From Elusimicrobia bacterium GWA2_69_24 (GTDB lineage: Bacteria; Elusimicrobiota; Elusimicrobia; UBA1565): 41,148 nucleotides of DNA. Where the stretch lies: contig MGTY01000003.1 in assembly GCA_001799695.1 (NCBI GenBank), forward strand, positions 1 to 41,148, written 5' to 3'. The position numbers and the translations under genes were made by a program. Positions within the stretch are counted from its first letter, which is position 1, and each line of letters begins with the position of its first letter. The notes below the pieces were generated by a model, which searched no databases, had not been told where the DNA came from, and saw nothing but the letters and a program-made list of their open reading frames with translations. Positions 6,681-15,166 of the stretch are shown in pieces.

Positions 6681-8232
6681 CCTTTTCCCCCTGGGCATCC
6701 CCGGCTCCGCCCTCGCAGGCCTGCAGGGCGCAGCGCGCCAGCTCGGCTTGGAGCTCGGCGTCCTGCCGGTCCGTCCATTCCGGCCGGAGCCGGTTGAGCC
6801 CCGTGAGCACGACCGAAGCGGCGAAGGGTAGGACTCCGGCGCCGCCCTCGCAAGACAGCAGCTCGGCCAGCAGGGGATGCCGGAGGTTCAGCTCGTAGGA
6901 GCCCTCCGCCAGGTCCGCCGCGGGTCCGAGCAGTCCGTCGAGCTTCCGTTCCGCGGCCCGGAGCTTGGCCTTCACCCCCAGGCACCGGAACCAGGCCTTG
7001 AGAGCCGGGACCAGGCCGGCCGCGTCCGCGGACTGCGGCAAGGAGGCGGGCGCGGACCGCGGCGCCCGGACGCGCGTCTCCCGGGGCCCCCGCGGAGCCG
7101 CCCCGTACCGCTCCCGCAGGAACTCGGCCTCGGCGGGCGGGCATTCCGCGAACCGCGGCAAGGGGCCGCCGGCGCGGAGCCGGTCCAGGTCTGCCAGGCT
7201 GAGGGGGCGCAGTTCCGCATCGAAGAACAGGGGCGCATCCAGGATCTCGCTGGAAGAGCGCGCCCCGCCGCGCAGCCAGAGCGTGCGCCGGGCGTCGGCC
7301 TCCAGCTCCGGCCGGCCACCCCCGCGGTCCCCGGCGAGCCGGCGCCGCCACCACTCCAGAGCCGCCGGGTCCCGGAGCGCACATCCCACGGACTCCATGC
7401 GGGCGCATTGGAGCCGGACCATCTCGGTCCGCAGCGCCGCGGTCTCGGCTCCGACCCGGCCCAAAAGGCGCGCGAAGGCGTCATCGCGCAGGAAATCGTT
7501 CTTGGCCGCGTCGAGATGCAGGCGGTCGTCGTTCACCCGGGCCTCCACCTGCAGGCCGGGCAAGGCGACCGACGCCTCCGCGCCCAGTATCCCGTATTGG
7601 GACACGTAGAGGCGGCTCGGCGCGCCCGGGTCCGCCGGCACGCCGAGCCAGCCCCGGACCCCCTCGGAGTCGAACTCCACCCCCTCCAGCCCCAGCGCCT
7701 CGGGGTCGAACGGGGGCAGCAGCCTGCCGTCGAGATAAACCGGGATCCGGCTGAGGGCGCAGCGCTCGCGCAGGGCGGCTCCGGTGCCCGCGCCGAACAG
7801 CGGCTGCGGCGACAGAGGTCGTTCCCGGGCCGTCACCACGGTCTCGCTCCCCGAGTCGCGCGCCGCCTCCACCTTCAGGTCCTCGAGCGAGCGCAGGCGC
7901 AGCAGGGCCCGGCCGGCCCCGCTCCCCGAGCTCACCGTGACCCACTCGGGGTCCGCCCGCAGCAAGGAGAGGAGGGCCGCCGCCAGCTCCTTGGCCCGCA
8001 GCTTCGGACTGCCGGCGGGCGCGAAGAAGCTTTCGAGAACGGAGCCGAGCTCCCCGGGTGAGAACGGACGGCCGTCGAAACGGGCCGAGACCTCCCGTTT
8101 GGCGGGATCGGTGGCGAGGAACACCTGGGACGCCCCCCCCGCCGCGGCCACCCGGACCAACCAGGCCAAAGCGCGCTCGGCGTCGGCGCCTTGGAGGCGC
8201 ATGAGCTTGCGGAGCTCTTCAAGATGCTCCAT
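6664..8232 (-). CDS. Hsp90-like protein with degenerate ATPase site (pseudo-GHKL)
   Basis: A 522-residue protein. Residues about 20-110 align by eye with the GHKL domain of the gene just upstream, but the key motifs are lost. The N-box reads LVRVAAAGGASQVF instead of LVQNSIDAGANRID, so the metal-binding Asn is missing, and the DxGxG motif reads FDGRPF. No GGxGxG lid motif is present. The central part keeps Hsp90-middle-like features, including a YLDGRLLPPF strand and the NDDRLHLDAAKNDFL segment. It starts at ATG 8232 with GGGAGG upstream, inside the end of the first gene (14-nt overlap). I infer an ancient tandem duplicate acting as a non-hydrolysing partner. Confidence 0.65.
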   Translation of the reverse strand: MEHLEELRKLMRLQGADAERALAWLVRVAAAGGASQVFLATDPAKREVSARFDGRPFSPGELGSVLESFFAPAGSPKLRAKELAAALLSLLRADPEWVTVSSGSGAGRALLRLRSLEDLKVEAARDSGSETVVTARERPLSPQPLFGAGTGAALRERCALSRIPVYLDGRLLPPFDPEALGLEGVEFDSEGVRGWLGVPADPGAPSRLYVSQYGILGAEASVALPGLQVEARVNDDRLHLDAAKNDFLRDDAFARLLGRVGAETAALRTEMVRLQCARMESVGCALRDPAALEWWRRRLAGDRGGGRPELEADARRTLWLRGGARSSSEILDAPLFFDAELRPLSLADLDRLRAGGPLPRFAECPPAEAEFLRERYGAAPRGPRETRVRAPRSAPASLPQSADAAGLVPALKAWFRCLGVKAKLRAAERKLDGLLGPAADLAEGSYELNLRHPLLAELLSCEGGAGVLPFAASVVLTGLNRLRPEWTDRQDAELQAELARCALQACEGGAGDAQGEKDGQGE

Positions 8233-9895
8233 CGCGCCTCCCGGTCCGTCTCGGTTCGAGGCCCATGGCCTCGCGGAGCAGGCGCAGTTCCAGCTTCTCC
8301 GCGAGGCTGCAGAAGCGCTCCGCCTGCCCCGCCGGGACCTCCCCATCGTTGAGATAGACCGACTTCAGGCAGAGGAAGGACGCCAGCCCCGGCCGCTCCC
8401 CGTGCAGGCGGGCGAAGAGGGTCAGGTGCGGATGCCCGGCATTGAGGAGGAGCACCCGGCTCGCGCTCCGGAAGAAGAGCACCGTCTTGGCCGGCGCCTC
8501 GTCCGCGGCGGACAGGGTCCCCGGCTCCTTCTGGGTCACGAAGAGCCGGTCCTCCGCCGCGCCGCCGGCCAGGTCGGCGGCCGCGATCCCCGCGTACTTG
8601 GGGCCGCACGCCGCGTCGAGACGCCGGAGGCTCTCCAGGAGCCCCCGGACTCCCTTCGGGAGGAAACCGTCCGCGATGGGCTCCGGGGCGATGAAAGCGG
8701 CCGAGACCCGCAGGGCCCCCGCCCCAAGCCGGCGTTCGGCGAAGGCGACCCAGGGCCCGGCCAGGAGCACGGGGGTGCCCCGTCTTTCGAGGAGGCCGGA
8801 CACCCGGGTCCGGGCCTCGTCGAAACAGAGCTTCCCGCCCCCGGCCTTGAGCCCGGAGCGCAGCGCCGCCAAGGAGACCGCCAGCCCGGAAAGGGTGGGG
8901 AACATCGCCCAGTCCGCGATCCGGCCGGCCCGGTCGCCCGCGGCGAGATGCTCCAGGAAGCGCCCGCGCCGTCCCCAATCCGCGGCCGCCCGGGCCGGGT
9001 CCCCCGCCGCGGCCTGCGCGGTCCGCTCCGACTCCTCGCGCAGCTTCGCCGGGAGTCCCGCCTCCGCCAGGCGCCGGAGGATGGCCAGGAGCTTGCGGTA
9101 GTTCTCGTCGTCGAGCACCCCGCTGCGCGACAGGTCCGGCGAGAGGTACCGGGACTTGGCCTTGAAGCGCACCCCGGGGATGAACTCCCGGCAGCCCTCG
9201 GCGATGGTCAGCCCCCGGTTGTACAGGCCGAAGGACGGGCTCGGCTCGTCGGTGAAACCCAACTCGATCTCGGTGCCCTCCTCCGCGTAGCGCAGCGAGG
9301 CGCCCGCCAGGGCGAAGGGCTGCACCACCAATTGGGACGGCGCGTCTGGGGCCGCGAAGAAGACCCGCGCCTCCGAGTGCCGGCACCAGCGCTGCAGGGC
9401 GCTCCGCGAGGCTTCGACGAAGGCGCGGAACTCCGCCTCGTCCATCGCCTTGAGTATCTCGACCGCGGTCCCCTCCCGCGGCTCCTCCAGGGGCTTCTTC
9501 TCGTGCGCGGCCGGACCGCTCATGTCCACCTGCCAGCCCGAAGTCCCCTGCCCGGTGAGGACGCGCACCCGCTCCGGCTTCACGGCGAAGACGGACAGGA
9601 AACCGAAGCCCGCGCCGCCCACCTTCGTCAGGTCGCCGTCCTTCTGCGAGGCCAGCGGGACGAGCAGGGCCCCGTCGATGGTCCCCGCATCCATGCCCCG
9701 GCCGTCGTCCTCCACGCGGATGAGGCAACTCCCTTCGCCCCAGCGCAAAGTCACGTCGATGCGGTTCGCGCCCGCGTCAATGGAGTTCTGGACGAGCTCC
9801 CGGTAGAAGTCCATGGGGTCGTCGAACTGGGCGATGAGGTCGCGGACCAGGCCGGAGGCGGGCGGGGACTCGGGCCGGTCCTTGCGGGAGGCCAT
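8219..9895 (-). CDS. Hsp90-like GHKL ATPase
   Basis: A 558-residue protein with an intact N-terminal GHKL ATP-binding domain: N-box RELVQNSIDA (Glu32-33 region, Asn37), VEDDGRGM (DxGxG at 63-67) and lid motif GGAGFG (93-98). This is followed by a middle domain with LSRSGVLDDENY, resembling the Hsp90/MutL S5-like domain. It is shorter than HtpG (about 620 aa) and diverges after the middle domain, so it is an Hsp90-family relative, not HtpG. Probably a cytoplasmic ATP-dependent chaperone or conformational switch; the client is unknown. Its start (ATG 9895) lies 7 nt after a TATACT -10 with TTGCCT 18 bp upstream, which predicts a leaderless mRNA. Confidence 0.75.
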   Translation of the reverse strand: MASRKDRPESPPASGLVRDLIAQFDDPMDFYRELVQNSIDAGANRIDVTLRWGEGSCLIRVEDDGRGMDAGTIDGALLVPLASQKDGDLTKVGGAGFGFLSVFAVKPERVRVLTGQGTSGWQVDMSGPAAHEKKPLEEPREGTAVEILKAMDEAEFRAFVEASRSALQRWCRHSEARVFFAAPDAPSQLVVQPFALAGASLRYAEEGTEIELGFTDEPSPSFGLYNRGLTIAEGCREFIPGVRFKAKSRYLSPDLSRSGVLDDENYRKLLAILRRLAEAGLPAKLREESERTAQAAAGDPARAAADWGRRGRFLEHLAAGDRAGRIADWAMFPTLSGLAVSLAALRSGLKAGGGKLCFDEARTRVSGLLERRGTPVLLAGPWVAFAERRLGAGALRVSAAFIAPEPIADGFLPKGVRGLLESLRRLDAACGPKYAGIAAADLAGGAAEDRLFVTQKEPGTLSAADEAPAKTVLFFRSASRVLLLNAGHPHLTLFARLHGERPGLASFLCLKSVYLNDGEVPAGQAERFCSLAEKLELRLLREAMGLEPRRTGRRDGAS

Positions 9896-9902
9896 CGCAG
9901 GC

Positions 9903-9932
9903 AGTATAAGACACATCCTCCGACGCAGGCAA
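9903..9932 (-). promoter_or_regulatory. Sigma70-like promoter of the Hsp90-like operon
   Basis: TTGCCT (9927-9932), 18-bp spacer, TATACT (9903-9908), then 7 nt to the ATG. The transcription start would fall at or next to the start codon. Confidence 0.55.
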
Positions 9933-9963
9933 GCCGCGGGAAGGCCGGACCCCGTTCGCCGAG

Positions 9964-9977
9964 TGTGCCCGGGCACA
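9964..9977. promoter_or_regulatory. 14-bp palindrome TGTGCCCGGGCACA between divergent genes
   Basis: A perfect palindrome in the 137-bp gap between the divergent Hsp90-like operon and the sulfatase-fold gene. The position fits an operator for one or both; the regulator is unknown. Confidence 0.4.
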
Positions 9978-10032
9978 GTTGCTTTTCTCCCTCTTCCTCT
10001 AGGCGCTCCAATCAAGATATCATGGCGGACCG

Positions 10033-11874
10033 ATGACCCTGCCGGTTTTCTGCGCGGCCAACCTGGTCCTCCAGCTCCTCCTCTATTCCGTGCTAGCCTG
10101 GCCCATGCTGGGGGTGCTCCGGCCGGCCGTCCCCCTGCGGGACGCCGCGGCTTTCATGGCCCATGCCGCGGCGCTCCTGCTCGCCCTCGGCGCGCTCTGG
10201 ACCGCGTTCCTGCTCTTCATCGAACGCCGGCTCGGCCCGCGTTCCGCCAAGGCCGCTGCCCTGGGCCTGGAGTCCGCCGCGGCCTGCCTCATCCTCATCG
10301 ACAGCGGGACCTACCTCCTGCTGGGCCTGCACGCGCATGACCCCATCGTCTCTTCCGCCTTCCTGAAGCTTTCCGGGCTGAACTTCGGAGTGCCGCTCGG
10401 CGTCCGAGGCCTGCTCTCCGGTCTGGCCGCCCTGCTCACGATCGCGGCGGCGGAATGGTCCCTGCTCCGTCTTTCGGAGAAGTTGGTCCGCTCCTGGCCG
10501 CCCACCGCGCGGGAGAGGGCGGGCCGGGGTCTGCCGCGCCGGCTGGCGGTCTATTCCATCCTCGCCCTATCCTACCTGCTGCTGGAACTGAACATGAACA
10601 AGGGCTCCATCCCGCGGGACGCCCTGCCCCTCTACTCCCTCTACGGCGCCCCGCTCCACGAGCCGCCGGTCCTGAGAGCCAGGCCGCCTGCCCTCGGTCC
10701 CGGGGAGTCGTCGAAGCTGATGCGCAGGCCCGACATCCTCGTCGTCATGGTGGAATCCCTGCGCGGAGGGATGCTCACCCCCGAGACCACTCCCAACATC
10801 ATGCGCCATCTGCGCGAGGGCCGCTGCATCGTGTCGGAGAACAATTTCTCCGGCGGGCATCTCACCATGCACGGGATATTCTCCCTCCTCTACGGATTGG
10901 ACGCCACCCGCTACGCATCGTACATCGACGGGGGGACGCCGGCCTTCCCCCTCCGGACCCTCAAGGACAACGGCTACGAGCTCGTGGCCGCCGACGCCTC
11001 GGGAGTGGTCAGCTACGAGGATTCTCCCGCCGTCCTCAAGCAGTTCGACTCCTACCACCCCTTCATCGGCTCGGCCCGGAGGGAGCAGGACGACGAGCGG
11101 GTGATCGATTGGATGCGGGATTTCCGTTCCCGGCGGCGGAAGGAAGTCCCGTTCTTCGGACTCCTGTTCCTCTATTCTCCCCACACGCGGTATTACTATC
11201 CGGACTCGTTCGGGAAGTTCCAGCCGGCCTCCGGCGAGGGCGATTATCACCTTTTCTTCAGAGGCACCCCGGACGCCGCCCTGCGCGCGCGGCTCTTCAA
11301 CCGCTACAAGAACAGCGTGCACTACGTGGACCACCTGTTCCAGCGGCTGATGGTCGCGTACGCGGAGGACATACGTTCGGGCAAGCTCATCGTCGCCTTC
11401 CTGGGCGATCACGGGGAGGAGTTCTGGGAGCACGGGACCTACGGGCACGCCGCCCCGCGCTTCGAGAACGAGCGGATCCAGACCCCCCTCTTCCTGTGCC
11501 TCCCGGGGATCCGCTCCCAGACCGTCCCGCTGTCGTCGCATGCCGACGTCTTCCCCACGATCTTCGATTGGGCCGGGCTGCGGGCTCCCGCGACCGCCTA
11601 TTCCGACGGGACATCCCTGCTCGGGAAGGCTCGGGCCGACGGGCGGATCGCGGCGGCGGGAGGGGGCTATCCCGCGACCGGGCGCGACCTCTGCCTCATA
11701 ACCCCCGAGAGGAAGTACTGGCTCAAGCTGCAGCCCAGCAAGTTCGACCTGTTCGACCTGCAGCGGCTCACGGACCTCCAGGACCGGCCGGTCCCGGAAT
11801 CGGAGGCCGAGCGGGAGGAACTGGCGCGCCAGCTCGCCGGCCTGAAGGAAGACATCCTGCGCTTCCAGCGATAG
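10033..11874 (+). CDS. PbgA/YejM-like inner-membrane sulfatase-fold protein
   Basis: A 613-residue protein with about five N-terminal membrane segments (residues 1-200) and a periplasmic alkaline-phosphatase/sulfatase-fold domain (about 235-560). Metal-site-like residues are visible in VVMVESLRGG (Glu241) and GDHGEEFWEHGTYGH (Asp459-His460), as in YejM/PbgA and related phosphoglycerol transferase-like proteins. In enterobacteria PbgA controls LPS synthesis or envelope lipids; other family members transfer head groups. Which applies here is unclear. It starts at ATG 10033, with a TATCAT hexamer 9 nt before it. It is convergent with the glycosyltransferase operon, with only 3 nt between stops. 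Confidence 0.75.
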   Translation: MTLPVFCAANLVLQLLLYSVLAWPMLGVLRPAVPLRDAAAFMAHAAALLLALGALWTAFLLFIERRLGPRSAKAAALGLESAAACLILIDSGTYLLLGLHAHDPIVSSAFLKLSGLNFGVPLGVRGLLSGLAALLTIAAAEWSLLRLSEKLVRSWPPTARERAGRGLPRRLAVYSILALSYLLLELNMNKGSIPRDALPLYSLYGAPLHEPPVLRARPPALGPGESSKLMRRPDILVVMVESLRGGMLTPETTPNIMRHLREGRCIVSENNFSGGHLTMHGIFSLLYGLDATRYASYIDGGTPAFPLRTLKDNGYELVAADASGVVSYEDSPAVLKQFDSYHPFIGSARREQDDERVIDWMRDFRSRRRKEVPFFGLLFLYSPHTRYYYPDSFGKFQPASGEGDYHLFFRGTPDAALRARLFNRYKNSVHYVDHLFQRLMVAYAEDIRSGKLIVAFLGDHGEEFWEHGTYGHAAPRFENERIQTPLFLCLPGIRSQTVPLSSHADVFPTIFDWAGLRAPATAYSDGTSLLGKARADGRIAAAGGGYPATGRDLCLITPERKYWLKLQPSKFDLFDLQRLTDLQDRPVPESEAEREELARQLAGLKEDILRFQR

Positions 11875-11877
11875 AGG

Positions 11878-13020
11878 CTAGCGGCCGAGAAGGGAGTCGT
11901 AGACCGCGAGCGTGCGCCGGGCGGCTTCTTCCCAGGTGAGCTGCGCCGCGCGGGCCAGGCCGCGCTCGCGCAGGTCCGCGCGCTTGCCGCCGTCGTCGAG
12001 CACGGCGACCAGCGCCGCGCGCACGGCTTCGGAGTCGGTGGGATCGACCAGGATGGCGGCGTCGCCCGCGACCTCCGGCATGGAGCTCCGGTCCGAGGTG
12101 ATTACCGGAGTCCCGCAGGCCATGGCCTCGAGGATGGGGAGCCCGAACCCCTCGTAGAGGGAAGGATAGACCAAGGCGTCGGCCGCTCCATAGAAGGCCA
12201 CGAGGTCGGAGTGCGGCACGAAGCCGGGCCAGCGGCAGCGCTCGGTCAGTCCCAGCTCCGCCGCCCGGCGCCGGACCGCCTCACCGACGCTGCCCGGGTT
12301 GCCGGCGAAGACGATGCCCACGTCCTTCAGGGAGGCCGGAAGCCGGGACGCCGCCTCCAAAACCGCCCCGGGGTCGCACCAGGGGTCGAACGGGCCGACC
12401 ATGAGGACGAAGCGGGCGGGGAGCGCGTGCGCCGCGCGCACCTGCGCGATGCGCTCCGGCGTCGAGGGATGGAAGACCCCGCGGTCGACCCCTTCGTGGA
12501 TCACGGTCACCCGTTCCGGAGCCACGCCCCAGCGCTCCACGATGTCCTGCTTGGTGTGCGCGGACACCGCGATCACCCGGTCCACGCGCTCCATCCCCGG
12601 GCGCAGTATCCTCTCGCACTGCTCGTAGGTGAACGGCGAGACCCACTCCGGATGGACGGCCGGGAACAGGTCGTGTATGGTCACCACGGTGGGCAGGAGC
12701 TTGACCCGGGGCGTCCTCTGGGTATGGAAGAGGTCCCCGCCCCGGGCGCGCAGATAGCGCCCCGTGGGAGCCAGGCCCCAGTCCCATTCCAGGCGCGACA
12801 CGAGGGATTCCGGCACCCGCGGGGTCCAGTTCGTCCAGCGTTCTCCCGGGCCCGGACGCAGGCGGGCCGTGCGCCGCTCTCGCTCCCGGAAGAAGTAGCT
12901 GAAGAGGACGAACTCGTCCTCGGGAGCCAGGACGGCCAAGCGCGACAGGAGGCTGCGGGTATAGACGCTGACGCCCCCGCGGCCCTCGTTGTGCATGGGC
13001 TCCTCGATGACGATCCTCAC
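11878..13020 (-). CDS. Glycosyltransferase family 4 (third gene of GT operon)
   Basis: A 380-residue GT-B fold transferase. The C-terminal nucleotide-sugar site is marked by YEGFGLPILEAMACG (the E-x7-E motif) and SSMPEVAGDAAILVDP. The N-terminal half has the acceptor-side GGVSVYTRSL and VVTIHDLFP strands typical of mannosyltransferase-like GT4 enzymes. Probably builds a surface polysaccharide or glycolipid on the cytoplasmic face; donor and acceptor are unknown. The GTG start at 13020 overlaps the preceding GT2 gene by 4 nt. It is the last gene before the convergent PbgA-like gene. Confidence 0.88.
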   Translation of the reverse strand: MRIVIEEPMHNEGRGGVSVYTRSLLSRLAVLAPEDEFVLFSYFFRERERRTARLRPGPGERWTNWTPRVPESLVSRLEWDWGLAPTGRYLRARGGDLFHTQRTPRVKLLPTVVTIHDLFPAVHPEWVSPFTYEQCERILRPGMERVDRVIAVSAHTKQDIVERWGVAPERVTVIHEGVDRGVFHPSTPERIAQVRAAHALPARFVLMVGPFDPWCDPGAVLEAASRLPASLKDVGIVFAGNPGSVGEAVRRRAAELGLTERCRWPGFVPHSDLVAFYGAADALVYPSLYEGFGLPILEAMACGTPVITSDRSSMPEVAGDAAILVDPTDSEAVRAALVAVLDDGGKRADLRERGLARAAQLTWEEAARRTLAVYDSLLGR

Positions 13021-14012
13021 CGGCCCTCGGCCTCCAGCAGGGGACGCACCAGCCCCCAGGCCGCGCGGGCCCCCGCCGAGGCCAGCGCCGGATGCCAGCG
13101 CGCCTTGAGCCAGGCCGCGCGCCCGGCCTTGAGCGCCCGCAGGGCCGCGGGCGGCAGGACGGCCAGGCGCCAGGCCTTCGTCGCCCGGGCCCCCGGGCCC
13201 AGCTCGCGCTCCAGGAAGGCGCGCGCCTCCGCGGGCCGGCCGGCCTTCACGAGGTACAGCGCCGTCTCCTCGGCGGTGCGCCGCCGGATCGCGGCCCTTT
13301 CCTCCGTCGAGGGCTGGGCGGACTCGAGCGCCAGCATCGACTCCCGGAAGTTCTCCTCGTAGCGGTCGGTCAGCTGATCGTCATGCAGGCGGCGCACGGA
13401 GAGCGGCTCGCGGATGGCCGCGACCGGGACCCCGGCCGCGATGACGCGGGCGAAGAGTTCGGTGTCCAAGGTGCGCATCTCGGTGCGGAACAGGCCGTGC
13501 TCGTCGAAGGCCCCGCGGGCCACGGCCACGTTGGTGGTCACGTAGGGCAGTTCGGCGTCGCCCACCGCGAAGTGTCCCGGCAGGCGTCCCTCGGGGATGG
13601 CGCGCCGCGGGGAGAACAGGGTCCCGATGATCCGCCCGTAGCGCAGGACCCAGGCGTTGGAGAAGACGAAGCCGGCCTGCGGGACCGCCTCTATGCGCCG
13701 GCGGAAGGCCGCCAGCCGTTCCGGCAGCCACAGGTCGTCGGAATCGAGGAAGGTGACGAAGCGTCCGGTCGCCCGCGTGATGGCCGCGTTGCGGGACACG
13801 TTCATGCCCCGGTTCTTCGCGGAGCGCAGCACCGTGAAGCCGGGCCGCCCCTCGTAGCGCGCCAGCACCGCCGCGGTGCCGTCGGTGGAGCCGTCGTCGA
13901 TCACGAAGCACTCGAAGTCGCGCTCGGTCTGCCAGTCCACGGTCTTGAGCGCCGTGCGCGCCATGCGCGCGCGGTTGAAGGCCGGGAGGATGACGCTGAA
14001 GAAGGGGGTCAA
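13017..14012 (-). CDS. Glycosyltransferase family 2
   Basis: A 331-residue GT-A fold enzyme: FSVILPAFNR at the N-terminus, VIDDGSTDGT (nucleotide-binding Asp) and FLDSDDLW (metal-binding DxD), then a variable acceptor domain ending in a helical, Ala/Arg-rich tail. The TTG start at 14012 overlaps the TGA of the upstream GT4 gene (TTGA), and its own stop overlaps the next GTG. The three transferases therefore form one tightly coupled unit, likely acting in sequence on one glycan. Specificity cannot be read from sequence. Confidence 0.88.
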   Translation of the reverse strand: MTPFFSVILPAFNRARMARTALKTVDWQTERDFECFVIDDGSTDGTAAVLARYEGRPGFTVLRSAKNRGMNVSRNAAITRATGRFVTFLDSDDLWLPERLAAFRRRIEAVPQAGFVFSNAWVLRYGRIIGTLFSPRRAIPEGRLPGHFAVGDAELPYVTTNVAVARGAFDEHGLFRTEMRTLDTELFARVIAAGVPVAAIREPLSVRRLHDDQLTDRYEENFRESMLALESAQPSTEERAAIRRRTAEETALYLVKAGRPAEARAFLERELGPGARATKAWRLAVLPPAALRALKAGRAAWLKARWHPALASAGARAAWGLVRPLLEAEGR

Positions 14013-15142
14013 GTCAGCTCCGCGTACACCGCGCGGGTGGCACGCGCGGTCTCGGCCCAGGTGAAGCGCGCGGCGCGCGCGCGGCCCTTGGCGACGAGGG
14101 CTTCGCGCAGCGGGCCGTTATCGAGCAATTCCAGCATCGCGTCCCCCATGGCCCCCTCGTCCGCCGGGTCGAACAGCAGTCCCGCGTCGCCCACCACCTC
14201 GGGCAGCGAACAGGCCGTGGAAGCCGCCACCGGGCGGCCGAGCGACATGGCTTCGATGACCGGGATGCCGAAGCCCTCGGAGGTGGAGGGGAAGACGAAG
14301 GAGTCGCAAGCGGCGTAGAAAGCGGGCACCTCGGAGTCGAGCACCGCCCCGGTCAGGACCACGCGCGCCCCCAGCCCCGCCGCGGCGACCGCCGCCTCCA
14401 CCTCGGGGAGGAGGTCCGCGTCGGCGTGGCCCGCCAGCACCAGCCCGACCTCCTGGCGGCGCTCGGCCACGCGCTTGAAGGCGCTCACCAGGCGCAGCAC
14501 GTTCTTGCCCCGGTTGATGCGCGAGAGGCAGAGGATGAAGCGCTCCGGCAGGCCGTATTTCAAGCGCAGGGCCGCGACGGCCTCGGGCCCCACGACCGGG
14601 AGCGGGTCGAATATCCCGTGATAGACCGTGCGCACGCGCTCCTCGGGGAACTTGAAATGCTCGAGCAGGAAGCGCTTGGTGTAGTTGGAGACCGTGATGA
14701 TCCGGTCCGCCCAGCGAATGGACTGTTCATAGACCGTCGTATAGTAGAAGGACTTGAAGCTCCCCTGATGGTGCCGCAGGTCCTGCCAATGGTGCAAGGT
14801 CAGGACCGAGGGGGTGCGCCGGAGCCGGGGCAGGAACTGCCCCGCGCCATGGTAGACGTCCAGCCGGGGCAGGAGCAGCGCTTCCTCGACGGGAAGGCCG
14901 AAGCGGTGCTCCAGCGACAGCATCGGGCTGAAGGGGAAGCGCTTCAGGTGCAGCCTGAGATTGGCCGGGCGCGGCCCCGGCCAGGCCCGCTCCGCGGGCG
15001 GGAAAGCCGCCCAGCGCGCGGCGTAGAAGAGGTATTCGTCGCCGGGGTTCTGGGCGCAGAGCCGGCGCAGCAGCTCCACGGTATAGGTGCGCATCCCGCA
15101 GGGAACGCCCAGGACGGTGCTCGACTCGACGGCGACGCGCAT
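14009..15142 (-). CDS. Glycosyltransferase family 4 (first gene of GT operon)
   Basis: A 377-residue GT-B transferase with SEGFGIPVIEAMSLG (E-x7-E donor motif) and SLPEVVGDAGLLFDP near the C-terminus, and LSRINRGKNVLRLV at the domain junction. It is a paralogue of the family-4 enzyme two genes downstream but clearly diverged. The ATG at 15142 lies only 5 nt after a TATACT hexamer (15148-15153) inside the 24-nt gap after the DUF2723 gene, suggesting a leaderless transcript starting here. Likely part of envelope polysaccharide or glycolipid assembly. Confidence 0.88.
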   Translation of the reverse strand: MRVAVESSTVLGVPCGMRTYTVELLRRLCAQNPGDEYLFYAARWAAFPPAERAWPGPRPANLRLHLKRFPFSPMLSLEHRFGLPVEEALLLPRLDVYHGAGQFLPRLRRTPSVLTLHHWQDLRHHQGSFKSFYYTTVYEQSIRWADRIITVSNYTKRFLLEHFKFPEERVRTVYHGIFDPLPVVGPEAVAALRLKYGLPERFILCLSRINRGKNVLRLVSAFKRVAERRQEVGLVLAGHADADLLPEVEAAVAAAGLGARVVLTGAVLDSEVPAFYAACDSFVFPSTSEGFGIPVIEAMSLGRPVAASTACSLPEVVGDAGLLFDPADEGAMGDAMLELLDNGPLREALVAKGRARAARFTWAETARATRAVYAELT

Positions 15143-15147
15143 TGCAA

Positions 15148-15153
15148 AGTATA
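15148..15153 (-). promoter_or_regulatory. Candidate -10 (TATACT) of the GT operon
   Basis: Lies 5 nt before the GT4 ATG in the 24-nt intergenic gap. No clear -35. Supports a separate, nearly leaderless transcript for the three glycosyltransferases. Confidence 0.4.
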
Positions 15154-15166
15154 CACCAGTGCCCAG

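Noticed and set aside
8219..9895. Calling the first Hsp90-like gene htpG
   Set aside because: Shorter than HtpG, C-terminal domain unlike it, and paired with a degenerate paralogue; only the GHKL and middle-domain features are shared.
7784..10036. 750-codon plus-strand open frame opposite the Hsp90-like genes
   Set aside because: Low-complexity Pro/Arg/Gly translation without domains; the minus strand holds two overlapping motif-bearing genes.
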